Shown here in pieces: positions 37,402 through 45,800 of a DNA stretch of 64,000 nucleotides. Below the pieces are notes generated by a model. That model had not been told where the DNA came from. It saw nothing but the letters and a program-made list of their open reading frames with translations, and ran no database searches. The position numbers and the translations under genes were made by a program. Every line of letters starts with the position of its first letter. Position 1 is the stretch's first letter. This stretch comes from Serratia marcescens subsp. marcescens ATCC 13880 (GTDB lineage Bacteria > Pseudomonadota > Gammaproteobacteria > Enterobacterales > Enterobacteriaceae): positions 3,534,001-3,598,000 of the forward strand of contig NZ_CP071238.1 of NCBI RefSeq assembly GCF_017299535.1, written 5' to 3'.

Positions 37402-37434
37402 GAAAATATCTCTCCCTAACCGGGCCAATTTCGC

Positions 37435-38901
37435 ATGCACATCCCGTTAGATCGCGAGCAGGACGTTCCGCTCTATTTACAGATCGAAGAAGCGCTGCGG
37501 CGCGCCATCCTCACCGGCGTGTTCGTCGATGGCGACAAGCTGCCCTCGACGCGCACGCTGGCGACCGAGCTGGCGGTCAGCCGTTTAACGGTGGATAACG
37601 CCTACGCCGAGCTGGCGGCCAAGGGCTTTTTGCATCAGCGGCGCGGCAGCGGCGCCTATGTCGCGCACCCGCAGGCGCAAACGCGCCCGGCCCGCCCGAC
37701 CAGCGACGCCCCTTTCCCGCTGGAGAGCTTCACCACCCTCACCTCGCGTCTGGACGGCTACGCCGACGCCCCGCTGCCGGAGGGGCTGATCAACTTCGCC
37801 GCCGGCGTCGGCAGCCCCAAAATATTTCCGCTGGAGGCGTTTCGCAAAGTGCTGCTGTCAGTGCTCAGCCGCCACGCGGAAGAGGCCTTCAGCTACGGCG
37901 AATACTGCGGCTACTATCCGCTGCGCGATACGCTGAGCCGCATCCTCAGCGCCCAGGGCATCCCCACGCAGGCGGAACAGGTGCTGATCACCAACGGTTC
38001 GCAGCATGCCATCAGTCTGGTGGTGCAAAGCCTGCTGGCGCCGGGTGATACGGTGATCGTCGAAGAGCCGACCTATGCCGAAGCGCTGGGCCTGCTGCGC
38101 CAGCACCGCATCAATATCGTCACCGTGCCCGGCGACCGCCACGGCATGCGGGTGGATTTGCTGCCGGAGTTGTTGGAACGCCACCGCCCCAAACTGATCT
38201 ACACCATCCCCAACTTCCACAACCCGACCGGCCGTTGCCTGAGCGAGACGCGCCGGCGACGTCTGCTGGCGATCGCCCAACAGGCCGGCGTGGTGATCCT
38301 GGAAGACGACTTCGTCGGCGATCTGCGTTATCAAGGCAAACAACTGCCGTCGCTGCGCGCGCTGGCGCAGCCGGGCGCGGTGATCTACGTCAGCACCTTC
38401 TCCAAAATGCTGCTGCCCAGCATGCGCATCGGCTATCTGGTGGCGGACAGCGAACACTATCAGCGTTTCGCCAGGCTGAAGCACGTCGACAGCTTCACCA
38501 GTTCCAGCCTGATCCAGCGGGCGCTGGACGCGTTCGTCACCGTCGGCCGTTACGACAAGCAGCTGCGGCGCGCCGGGCGCGTCTATCGCCTGCATCTGGA
38601 AGTGATGATCTACGCGTTGCAACGGCGGCTGCCGCCGGGGTGCCGTTTCGAAACGCCGCAAGGCGGCTTGTTTATCTGGCTGACGCTGCCCGCGACGGTG
38701 ACCACCGCCGAACTGATGCCGGCGGCCTGGCGGCACGGCGTCACCTTTGCCCGCGGTGAATGCTTCTATGCGCAGGAACAGCTGGGCGCACACGGCCTGC
38801 GGCTAAACTTCGCCGCCAACTCGCCGCCGCAAATTGAAGAAGGTATCGCCCGGCTGTGCCGGGCGATTGAGGAAGTGATAGCGGAGAAAAGCGCCGGTTA
38901 G
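37435..38901 (+). CDS. MocR-type regulator (GntR helix-turn-helix fused to aminotransferase-like domain)
   Basis: A 488-residue regulator. The N-terminal GntR winged helix (PLYLQIEEALRRAILTG and LPSTRTLATELAVSRLTVD) is joined by a linker to a fold-type I aminotransferase domain. The PLP-binding Lys324 lies in STFSKMLLPSMRIGYL. MocR members sense PLP-linked amines (PdxR, GabR, TauR); the closest type cannot be told by eye. It faces the EamA permease across a 172-base region with mirrored promoters. Its 3' end overlaps the convergent scsD by four bases. Confidence 0.92.
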   Translation: MHIPLDREQDVPLYLQIEEALRRAILTGVFVDGDKLPSTRTLATELAVSRLTVDNAYAELAAKGFLHQRRGSGAYVAHPQAQTRPARPTSDAPFPLESFTTLTSRLDGYADAPLPEGLINFAAGVGSPKIFPLEAFRKVLLSVLSRHAEEAFSYGEYCGYYPLRDTLSRILSAQGIPTQAEQVLITNGSQHAISLVVQSLLAPGDTVIVEEPTYAEALGLLRQHRINIVTVPGDRHGMRVDLLPELLERHRPKLIYTIPNFHNPTGRCLSETRRRRLLAIAQQAGVVILEDDFVGDLRYQGKQLPSLRALAQPGAVIYVSTFSKMLLPSMRIGYLVADSEHYQRFARLKHVDSFTSSSLIQRALDAFVTVGRYDKQLRRAGRVYRLHLEVMIYALQRRLPPGCRFETPQGGLFIWLTLPATVTTAELMPAAWRHGVTFARGECFYAQEQLGAHGLRLNFAANSPPQIEEGIARLCRAIEEVIAEKSAG

Positions 38902-39398
38902 ACGGCGGCCCACCACAGCCGCAGCTTCATCCCCCAGTAGCTGGTCCAGCCGGTGGTGCTCTGCACCACCTTGCCCTGCGAGATCACCACGAAGGTCGGC
39001 GTCACGCCAATCCGCCAATGCGCCGACAGCGCGCCGGCCGGATCGTTGACCACCGGCAGCGCCAGCCGTTTACGCGCCAGCCACTGTTTCACCTGGGTAT
39101 CGCCGCCCGAGCGCAGCGCGACGGTCAGCACGTTGCCGCCCTCCGCCTGCAAGCGGGCGACGTCCGGCGTGGTGAAACGGCAAACGCCGCACCAACTGGC
39201 CCAAAAGTAAACCAGCAGCGGCCGCTCATGGCTAAGCTGCGCCAACGACACGCGCTCGCCGTCCAGCGAGGTCAGCGTCTGGGCATCGAAGGCCGGCGGC
39301 GCCTGCGGCGCGTTCAGCCAATCCATCACCGTGACCACCGCCAATGCGATCAGCGCCAGCAGCAGCAACTCGCGCCCCCAGCGCTTGAGCTTAGCCAT
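38898..39398 (-). CDS. scsD: Thioredoxin-like membrane protein ScsD
   Basis: A 166-residue membrane-anchored thioredoxin-fold protein of the TlpA type. One N-terminal helix (ELLLLALIALAVVTVMDWL) leads to a periplasmic domain with the active site WASWCGVCRF (CxxC near residue 70) and a cis-Pro at GVTPTFVV. In Salmonella ScsABCD gives tolerance to copper and oxidants by managing periplasmic disulfides. It overlaps scsC by eight bases and is last in the operon. Confidence 0.92.
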   Translation of the reverse strand: MAKLKRWGRELLLLALIALAVVTVMDWLNAPQAPPAFDAQTLTSLDGERVSLAQLSHERPLLVYFWASWCGVCRFTTPDVARLQAEGGNVLTVALRSGGDTQVKQWLARKRLALPVVNDPAGALSAHWRIGVTPTFVVISQGKVVQSTTGWTSYWGMKLRLWWAAV

Positions 39399-40107
39399 TG
39401 TTGGCCTTCGCCAGCTGCTGCTTCACCATCGTTTCCAGCTCTTCATACGACACCGCCCCCGGCAGCATCCGATCGCCGATCAGCGTCGCCGGCGTTCCTT
39501 GTACGCCCAGTTGCTCCGCCAACGCCATATTGCTGCGCAGCGTGGTCATGCTCTGTTCGCTCGGCGCCACCGCCTTGACGCCGGTTTTCTCCTGCGCGGC
39601 GGCGATGCTGGCATTGTCGTGGAAGCCCTTTTTCGCCATCAGCCGCTGATGCAAGGCCCAGAATTGCTCCGGGTGCTGCTGCCAGGCAGTGAGCGCCACG
39701 CGCGCCGAGCTGACCGAACTTTCGCCCTTGAACGGCAGCAGCTTCACCACCAGCGCCACGTCCGGGTATTGCTTGACGATCTTCTCCAGCATCGGATCAA
39801 AACGCTTGCAGTACGGGCAGTTATAGTCGGTAAAGGTCACCAGCGTCAGTTTGGCGTTGGCGGCGCCCAGCCGCGGGCTGGCCGGATCCTGGTACAGCGT
39901 TTTGGCGTTCTGCTTGATAGCCTGGCTGATTTGCTCGCCGGCGGTTTGCTGCTGCCAGGCGTCCACCGCCTGCGCCAGAATGTCCGGGTTGGACACCAGC
40001 GTTTCGCGGATCATCTCTTTGATACGCGCCTCTTGTGCCGGGGTGAAAGGCTCGGCGGCCCACGCTGGGGCGGCGATGATCATCAGTAAAATCAGTAGTT
40101 TTTTCAT
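39391..40107 (-). CDS. scsC: DsbA/DsbG-like disulfide isomerase ScsC
   Basis: A 238-residue periplasmic thiol-disulfide protein. A signal peptide (MKKLLILLMIIAAPAWAA) is followed by an N-terminal oligomerisation segment and a thioredoxin domain with active site NCPYCKRF and cis-Pro in GVQGTPATLIG. It is probably kept reduced by ScsB and repairs or protects copper-damaged disulfides. It overlaps scsB by four bases. Confidence 0.93.
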   Translation of the reverse strand: MKKLLILLMIIAAPAWAAEPFTPAQEARIKEMIRETLVSNPDILAQAVDAWQQQTAGEQISQAIKQNAKTLYQDPASPRLGAANAKLTLVTFTDYNCPYCKRFDPMLEKIVKQYPDVALVVKLLPFKGESSVSSARVALTAWQQHPEQFWALHQRLMAKKGFHDNASIAAAQEKTGVKAVAPSEQSMTTLRSNMALAEQLGVQGTPATLIGDRMLPGAVSYEELETMVKQQLAKANNG

Positions 40108-42140
40108 TGTTCGGTTCCTTTGGCATGGGAAAGCGTTTGCAGCACGGCGTCACGGGTCAACAGCGGGGATAACACCTCGCCATCCGGGCTACCGGGGCCA
40201 TAGATTTGGTTGAAAGGCACGGCGACGCTGCCGCGCCTTTGCAGGAAGGCGCTGATGTCGGCCGACGGGCGGCTCCAGTCGCCGCGCAGCGCGACCACAT
40301 CATCGGCGCTCAATGCCCGCTGTATGTCATCGCGCAGCAGCACATTGAATTTGTTGGCTTTGCAGGTCACGCACCAGTCGGCGGTCACGTCGACGAACAC
40401 CCGCTTATGCTGCGCCAGCGCCTCGGCGATCGCCTGTTCGCTCAGCGGTTGCCACTGCACCCGATCCTGCAAGGGTTGACGCCACAGACCGGCGGTCAGC
40501 GAGCCGGCCAGCAAGGCCGCGCCCGCCAGCACCAACGTGCCCGCCGCCAGCTTGGCCGCCAACCGTGCCCCCTGCTGGCGCCACACCGCCAGCAGTAATG
40601 CCAGCAGCGCCAGCGCCCCCAGCCACAGCGTGGCCTGCGCGCCGATATGATTGCTCAGCAGGCTCAGCAACCACAGTGACGACGCCAGCATCAGCAATCC
40701 CATCGCCAGCTTGACGGTATTCATCCAGCGGCCGGGGCGCGGCAATCGCAGCGCCAGCGACGGCCAGGCGGCTATCAGCAGCCACGGCAGACTCATGCCG
40801 ATGCCGAGCGCGATGAACATGCCCCACAGCACCGGCAGCGACGCCGCCAGCGCGAAGGCCACCGCCGTGCCGAGAAACGGCGCCGAGCACGGCGTCGCCA
40901 GCAGCGTAGCGAACGCGCCCTGCCAGAAATGGCCGCTCAGACCGCGCCCGTTATGGGTCGCCAGCGAGGTATTCAAATCGGATGAGAGGCGCAGATGGAA
41001 CAGGCCGAACAGGTTGGCGCTGAACAGCAGCGTCACCAGCACCATAAAGCCGATAAACCACGGATTCTGGAACTGAATGCCCCAGCCGAGCGCGTGGTTG
41101 CCGAGCCGCAGCAGCGTCATCAGCAGGGCCAACGCCATAAACGAGGCGACGATGCCCAGCGACGACGCCAGAAACTGCAGACGAACGCTGCGCCGATCGC
41201 GCCGCTCCACCTGCAGGATGGAGCCGAGCTTGATGCCCAACACCGGCAGGACGCACGGCATCAGATTGAGGATCAACCCGCCCGCCAGCGCCATCAATAC
41301 CGCCTGCCATAACGGGAACGCCGCACCGGCGGGCGCGGCCAGCGGCTCGCCAATCGGCAGCGTAATCTGCTGCGCCATGCCGCCGTCGTCGATCACCAAC
41401 GTCAGCGTTTTGCCGCGCAGATCCGGCGCCGCATCGCCCCAGCCATCGCTGACCGGCACTCGCGCCAACAGCTGAGCGCCGTCGGTCTCGACCTGCGGCT
41501 TGCCGAGATCGGCATCCGCCAGGGTATCGAAGAACAGCGCAGGCTGTTGCCAGCCGGCGGCGCGTTCGGCGGAAATCTGCAGCTCGCCGCTGCGATACCC
41601 GGCCTTGACGCTTTCCGCCAACCCGGCGGCGATCGGCACCTGCCCCATTGCCTGCGCGAAGTCATGGTTAAACTGCGGATCGTTCGGCGTGGTCAGATCC
41701 AGACTGAACGGGTAGTCGGTCAGAATGCAGACGTTGCTGCAGGTGGACAGCGTCAGCGTACCCGCCAGCGGGCCGGATACCTGGCCTGACATCACGATCG
41801 GCAGCGTGACCCGATCGTGATAGCCCTGGGTGGAAATGCCGGCCACCTCGAAACGCTGCGGCGTCGGCCAGTGCCAGGTCGCCGGCGGCGGGTTACCCTG
41901 CCAGACGATAGCCGGCGCGATGCCGCCTTCGCCTGGAGAGCGCCAGTAGGTTTTCCAGCCTTTTTGCAGCTCGACCGACAGCAGCAGACGGGTCTCTCCC
42001 GGCTGTGACGTGTCGGCGCGCAGCCGCACCTTGGCATGATCGTTGGCCGGGTTTTGCAGCCAGCCGCTGTCCGCCGCCTGCAAGGCAGGCAGCCACAGCA
42101 TAAACAGGCAAGCGCAGGCCAGCCTGATAATTTTCAACAT
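40104..42140 (-). CDS. scsB: DsbD-like reductant transporter ScsB
   Basis: A 678-residue membrane protein that moves electrons from cytoplasmic thioredoxin to periplasmic ScsC. After a signal peptide there is a periplasmic beta domain with a Cys pair (TLSTCSNVCILTDYP), a DsbD-type membrane domain with MPCVLPVLGIKL and ATPCSAPFLG as redox Cys, and a C-terminal thioredoxin domain with DWCVTCKAN. Its architecture fits ScsB better than DsbD, which has a different N-terminal domain. It is the second gene of scsABCD. Confidence 0.94.
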   Translation of the reverse strand: MLKIIRLACACLFMLWLPALQAADSGWLQNPANDHAKVRLRADTSQPGETRLLLSVELQKGWKTYWRSPGEGGIAPAIVWQGNPPPATWHWPTPQRFEVAGISTQGYHDRVTLPIVMSGQVSGPLAGTLTLSTCSNVCILTDYPFSLDLTTPNDPQFNHDFAQAMGQVPIAAGLAESVKAGYRSGELQISAERAAGWQQPALFFDTLADADLGKPQVETDGAQLLARVPVSDGWGDAAPDLRGKTLTLVIDDGGMAQQITLPIGEPLAAPAGAAFPLWQAVLMALAGGLILNLMPCVLPVLGIKLGSILQVERRDRRSVRLQFLASSLGIVASFMALALLMTLLRLGNHALGWGIQFQNPWFIGFMVLVTLLFSANLFGLFHLRLSSDLNTSLATHNGRGLSGHFWQGAFATLLATPCSAPFLGTAVAFALAASLPVLWGMFIALGIGMSLPWLLIAAWPSLALRLPRPGRWMNTVKLAMGLLMLASSLWLLSLLSNHIGAQATLWLGALALLALLLAVWRQQGARLAAKLAAGTLVLAGAALLAGSLTAGLWRQPLQDRVQWQPLSEQAIAEALAQHKRVFVDVTADWCVTCKANKFNVLLRDDIQRALSADDVVALRGDWSRPSADISAFLQRRGSVAVPFNQIYGPGSPDGEVLSPLLTRDAVLQTLSHAKGTEQ

Positions 42141-42189
42141 GTTAATTCTCCATAAATGATTAATTCACCGCGAAAAACGGGCGATTAAC

Positions 42190-42552
42190 TCATTCACGGA
42201 AGACGCATAATCGAAGGTGCACCCTGAGGGTGGGCGGTGAAATGGCGCGGGGAGGAGGAATGCGCAGACGCGCGGCAATGGTCGGCGCCAACAGCGCCAG
42301 CAGCAGACCCAGCCCGAACAGCACGGTTTCGAACATTACCGGCGGCGCGGCCAGCAATGATTTGGCGCTCAGTTCACAAGGCGTCGGCTGCGCTTCGGCG
42401 GCGGCGTCGCTGGATTGCACGGCAGTGGCGGCCGGGATCCCCAGCGTTTGCTGCAGCGCATGCAGGCCCGCCATGCGCTGGGTCATGCACGTCAGCACCA
42501 CCAGGCAAGCCAGGCATAAAAACCATTTTGCAATCCGCTGCCGTTTAACCAT
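42190..42552 (-). CDS. scsA: Copper-tolerance protein ScsA
   Basis: A 120-residue protein matching Salmonella ScsA in length and motifs. An N-terminal membrane helix (WFLCLACLVVLTCMT) is followed by the conserved PCELSAKSLL, a second helix (VLFGLGLLLALLAPTIAA) and the C-terminal RVHLRLCVFRE. Its biochemical role is unknown. It is the first gene of the operon; GAGGA lies upstream of the ATG. Its 3' end is 49 bases before scsB. Confidence 0.88.
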   Translation of the reverse strand: MVKRQRIAKWFLCLACLVVLTCMTQRMAGLHALQQTLGIPAATAVQSSDAAAEAQPTPCELSAKSLLAAPPVMFETVLFGLGLLLALLAPTIAARLRIPPPRAISPPTLRVHLRLCVFRE

Positions 42553-42579
42553 GCCATCCTCATGTTCAGATCTGGGGTT

Positions 42580-42607
42580 ATCTTAGCGACGCAGACGCGT
42601 TTAGCAA
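42580..42607 (-). promoter_or_regulatory. Predicted promoter of scsABCD
   Basis: On the minus strand TTGCTA, 16 bases, TAAGAT, placing the start near 42573. Just upstream GTAAA (42618-42622) is followed five bases later by GTCTG, a half match to the CpxR box GTAAA-N5-GTAAA. Confidence 0.5.
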
Positions 42608-42757
42608 CGTTTTGTCGGTAAAGAAATGTCTGAGCGGCGGTATTGATGGCGGCGATTTACAGGTATCATAGACGGTAAGCCTGCGCTTTTCGCCGGGTAC
42701 GATGACGATTCTCTCCTCCAGGCACACTGCGGGGATACACAGCGAAGGACTGGTGAT

Positions 42758-43786
42758 ATGCAACCTTTGAGTGGGCCGGGCACCCCAATCGCCGGCGAAC
42801 GCCCCCCCTCCCCGGGCAAAACGGCGGCCACTGACGATCAACCCCTCTCTCCGGCGCAGCGCACGACGCTGGAAAAACTGATCGTGAAAATCATGACGCT
42901 CAGCCCGGCCAAATCGGCGGAGATCTGGGCGTCTCTGCGTCACGATCTCGGCGCCGACAAAGGCGGCGAACTGCTGGCGCGCCATTTTCAACCGGCGGAA
43001 CAGCTGCTGCAAACGCGCCTGACGCAGGCGCAACAAAACCATGCCGGGCGCCAACTGCTGCAACAGCTGGCCGAATTGCTGCCGCAGGGCAATAACCGCC
43101 AGGCGGTCAGCGACTTTATTCGCCAGCAGTTCGGCCATACGGTGTTGAGCCAGCTGAGCCCACCGCAATTGCAGCAGGTGCTGAATCTGTTGCAGACCGG
43201 CGGCCTGACCATTCCCCAGCCGCAGCAAACCGCCACCAGCGATCGCCCGCTGCTGCCCGCAGAGCATCAAAGCCTGCAGCAGCAGATCACCAAACTCAGC
43301 GCCGCGACCGGCGAAGCGCCGGCTAAAATCTGGCAAACACTGTTCGATCTGGCGGGCGTGAAAACCAACGATCCGCTGCCGGCGCGCCACTTCCAGCTGC
43401 TGAACCAGTTTTTACAGGTGAAGGTGGCGCTCAGCCCGCAGAACGCGCCGACGCTGAACAACCTGCTGGCGGCGCTCAAACAGCCGGCGGATAAGCAAGA
43501 ACTGCAGCAGATGAACGACTATTGCCAGGCGCGCTTCAACTGCGGCGCTAATGCGCCGCTGACGCACCCGCAAATGAGCGACGCCATTCATCAGCTGTTT
43601 GCCCGCCGTCTGGATAAAGCCGGCCAGACGCAGCCGATCGCCAGCCACCCTGTCGAACCGCAGCCGCTGCTCAACCCGCTGATCGCCGCTCTGCCTCTGC
43701 CGCTGCAAAAAGCGCTCAGCAAGCCGGCCGTGGCGCTGATCCTGCTGCTGTTGGCGTTGGCGGTCGTGCTGGCGCTGGTGTTTTAA
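42758..43786 (+). CDS. flk: Flagellar regulator Flk
   Basis: A 342-residue membrane-anchored protein that in Salmonella checks flagellar ring assembly and prevents premature export of FlgM. It is hydrophilic and Gln-rich with a single C-terminal membrane helix (VALILLLLALAVVLALVF), so the bulk faces the cytoplasm. Two related halves are visible (TTLEKLIVKIMTLSPAKSA near residue 33 and SLQQQITKLSAATGEAPAK near 168). In E. coli it lies next to pdxB; here the two are 15 kb apart. GAAGGA lies upstream of the ATG. Confidence 0.9.
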   Translation: MQPLSGPGTPIAGERPPSPGKTAATDDQPLSPAQRTTLEKLIVKIMTLSPAKSAEIWASLRHDLGADKGGELLARHFQPAEQLLQTRLTQAQQNHAGRQLLQQLAELLPQGNNRQAVSDFIRQQFGHTVLSQLSPPQLQQVLNLLQTGGLTIPQPQQTATSDRPLLPAEHQSLQQQITKLSAATGEAPAKIWQTLFDLAGVKTNDPLPARHFQLLNQFLQVKVALSPQNAPTLNNLLAALKQPADKQELQQMNDYCQARFNCGANAPLTHPQMSDAIHQLFARRLDKAGQTQPIASHPVEPQPLLNPLIAALPLPLQKALSKPAVALILLLLALAVVLALVF

Positions 43787-43790
43787 CGCC

Positions 43791-44246
43791 TCAGGCGCAG
43801 CCGCAGTCCTCAGCAGCCGCCCGATCGCGCAGCGATCCCGGCTGTTCTCCGATGGCCAATGGATGGCCATCGCGCAGCCAGAAGTCCAGCCCGCCGATCA
43901 ATTCCTTCACCCTGAATCCCAGTTTCGCCAGCTTGTAAGCGCCTTTGGTGGATCCGTTGCAGCCAATGCCGTCGCAGTAGGTCACATACACCTTTTGACG
44001 ATCCAGATGCGCCGTGCCGGCTTCATCCATCAGGCGATGCGGCAAGCTGAACGCGCCGGGAATATGCCCGGCGGCGTACAGCGCCTCCGCGCGGGTATCG
44101 ATCACCACTATCCCGTCCACGCCATTGCGCAGATCTTCCGCCACATCCCAGGCATCCGCATAGCGGCTCAGTTTGGCCGCCAGGTAGGCCAAACTCTCTT
44201 CCGGCGACGCCGGCGGAAAAGCCAGCACCAATGATTCTTTCGACAT
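43791..44246 (-). CDS. Rhodanese-domain protein
   Basis: A 151-residue single-domain rhodanese. The fold signatures VIDTRAEALYAAGHIPGA (residues about 48-65) and the active-site loop TYCDGIGCNGSTKGAYKL are present; the catalytic Cys is the one after TY. A second Cys and a C-terminal DCGCA tail could bind metal or form persulfide relays. It is divergent from a MocR-type gene, which probably regulates it. The sulfur donor and acceptor are unknown. It ends four bases from the convergent flk. Confidence 0.85.
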   Translation of the reverse strand: MSKESLVLAFPPASPEESLAYLAAKLSRYADAWDVAEDLRNGVDGIVVIDTRAEALYAAGHIPGAFSLPHRLMDEAGTAHLDRQKVYVTYCDGIGCNGSTKGAYKLAKLGFRVKELIGGLDFWLRDGHPLAIGEQPGSLRDRAAAEDCGCA

Positions 44247-44294
44247 ATCACTTACTCCCGTGCATCAAGACAGATGACAATAGTGCCCCATTTT

Positions 44295-44335
44295 GGTCTT
44301 ATGATTGATACCCATTATCCACAGATGATAAGACC
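44295..44335. promoter_or_regulatory. Inverted repeat between rhodanese and mocR genes
   Basis: GGTCTTAT (44295-44302) and ATAAGACC (44328-44335) are perfect inverted copies with centres 33 bases apart, about three helical turns. They lie directly before the mocR-type gene and within 90 bases of the divergent rhodanese start. This is a likely operator for the MocR dimer. Confidence 0.55.
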
Positions 44336-44339
44336 CATT

Positions 44340-45773
44340 ATGCGGCACACGCTGATCACGCTGTTTCAGCAATCGCCCCAGGCCGTCGGCACACTGCGCG
44401 ATCGTTTGTGCGCGGCATTGCGGCAAGCCATCCACCACGGCGCATTGAGCATTGGGCAACGCCTGCCCTCCAGCCGAGTGCTGGCTGGGGATCTGAGCCT
44501 CTCAAGGGTGACCGTCGAAGCAGCCTACGGCCAGTTGGAGGCGGAAGGATATTTGCAGCGCCGCGTCGGCCAGGGCACCTTTGTGGCGATTACCATCGCC
44601 AAATCACCGCCGCCGGCAGCCGGCTCCGGCTTGCCGCGCCTTTCGCAGCGCGGCCAACAGATCGTGCAAACCGGCGGCTGCCGCGATCCGCAGCAGCCAC
44701 AGGCGTTTGCCGCCGGCTCGCCGGATCTGCGCGCGTTTCCGCTGGCCTTGTGGAAGCAGCTGACCGCGCAGCGCCTGCGGCTACAGGGGGAAAGCCTGCT
44801 GCGCTACGGCGACCCACAGGGCTATTTGCCGCTGCGTGAAGCGATTGCCGCCCACGTCAACCAAACGCGCGGCGTAATCTGCGATGCAAACCAGGTTATC
44901 GTGCTGACCAGTTCGCAGCAGGCGCTGCAGCTGATCGCCACGTTGCTGCTGGACAGCGGCGACAGCGTCTGGATGGAAGAACCGGGTTACGCCGGGGCGA
45001 GAAACGCCTTTATCAGCGCCGGCGCCGCCCTGACGCCGGTGGCGGTAGACGGCGACGGCCTGCGCGCTGAGCCCTCCTTGCCCAAGCCGCGTTTGATTTA
45101 TCTGACGCCCTCGCACCAATACCCAACCGGCGCAGCGCTCAGCCTGGCGCGCCGATTGGCATTGCTGACGCTGGCGGAAAGACAGCAGGCCTGGATCATT
45201 GAGGACGATTACGACAGCGAGTTTCATTACGACGGCCTGCCGATACCGGCGATGCAGGGCCTGGATCGCCGTGGCCGGGTACTGTACCTCGGCACCTTCT
45301 CCAAATCGCTGTTCCCTTCGTTGCGGTTGGCGTACCTGATCGTACCGCCCACGCTGGTTGAAGCGTTCGTCACCGCGCGCACGGTGTATGACGGCCACAG
45401 CGCGCAGCTGATGCAGGCGGTCACCGCCGAATTCATCCGCCAGGGGCACTTCGCCGCGCATATCCGCTACATGCGCCAACTCTACCATAGCCGGCGCGAT
45501 GTGTTGCTGGCGGCAGTGCGCGAAAAACTCGGCCACTTCGCCACACCCGCTCCCGCTGCCGTCGGCCTGCAGCTCAGCGTCTGGCTGCCGCCCGGCCAGG
45601 AGGCGGCGCTCAGCCGGCAGGCGCGGCGGCTCGGCGTCCTTACGCCCGGGTTAACTACGCAATACCAAACGGTTCAGGCCCAGCGCGACGGATGGCTGCT
45701 GGGCTTTTCGGCCCTGACGCCGGGCGAGATCCGCAGCGCCGTCGAGCGGCTGGCGCGGATCGCCGCGGCTTAG
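44340..45773 (+). CDS. MocR-type regulator (GntR helix-turn-helix fused to aminotransferase-like domain)
   Basis: A 477-residue MocR protein. The winged helix (LPSSRVLAGDLSLSRVTVEAAYG) is followed by an aminotransferase domain with EEPGYAG, EDDYDSEFHYDG and PLP Lys322 in LGTFSKSLFPSLRLAYL. It faces the rhodanese gene and probably controls it and itself. The start is uncertain: ATGs at 44301, 44325 and 44340 are in frame; I used 44340 because the winged-helix domain begins soon after and the repeat at 44295-44335 would then lie outside the coding sequence. Confidence 0.88.
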   Translation: MRHTLITLFQQSPQAVGTLRDRLCAALRQAIHHGALSIGQRLPSSRVLAGDLSLSRVTVEAAYGQLEAEGYLQRRVGQGTFVAITIAKSPPPAAGSGLPRLSQRGQQIVQTGGCRDPQQPQAFAAGSPDLRAFPLALWKQLTAQRLRLQGESLLRYGDPQGYLPLREAIAAHVNQTRGVICDANQVIVLTSSQQALQLIATLLLDSGDSVWMEEPGYAGARNAFISAGAALTPVAVDGDGLRAEPSLPKPRLIYLTPSHQYPTGAALSLARRLALLTLAERQQAWIIEDDYDSEFHYDGLPIPAMQGLDRRGRVLYLGTFSKSLFPSLRLAYLIVPPTLVEAFVTARTVYDGHSAQLMQAVTAEFIRQGHFAAHIRYMRQLYHSRRDVLLAAVREKLGHFATPAPAAVGLQLSVWLPPGQEAALSRQARRLGVLTPGLTTQYQTVQAQRDGWLLGFSALTPGEIRSAVERLARIAAA

Positions 45774-45800
45774 CCCTGCCCCGGAGAGACGCCGGCCGGC

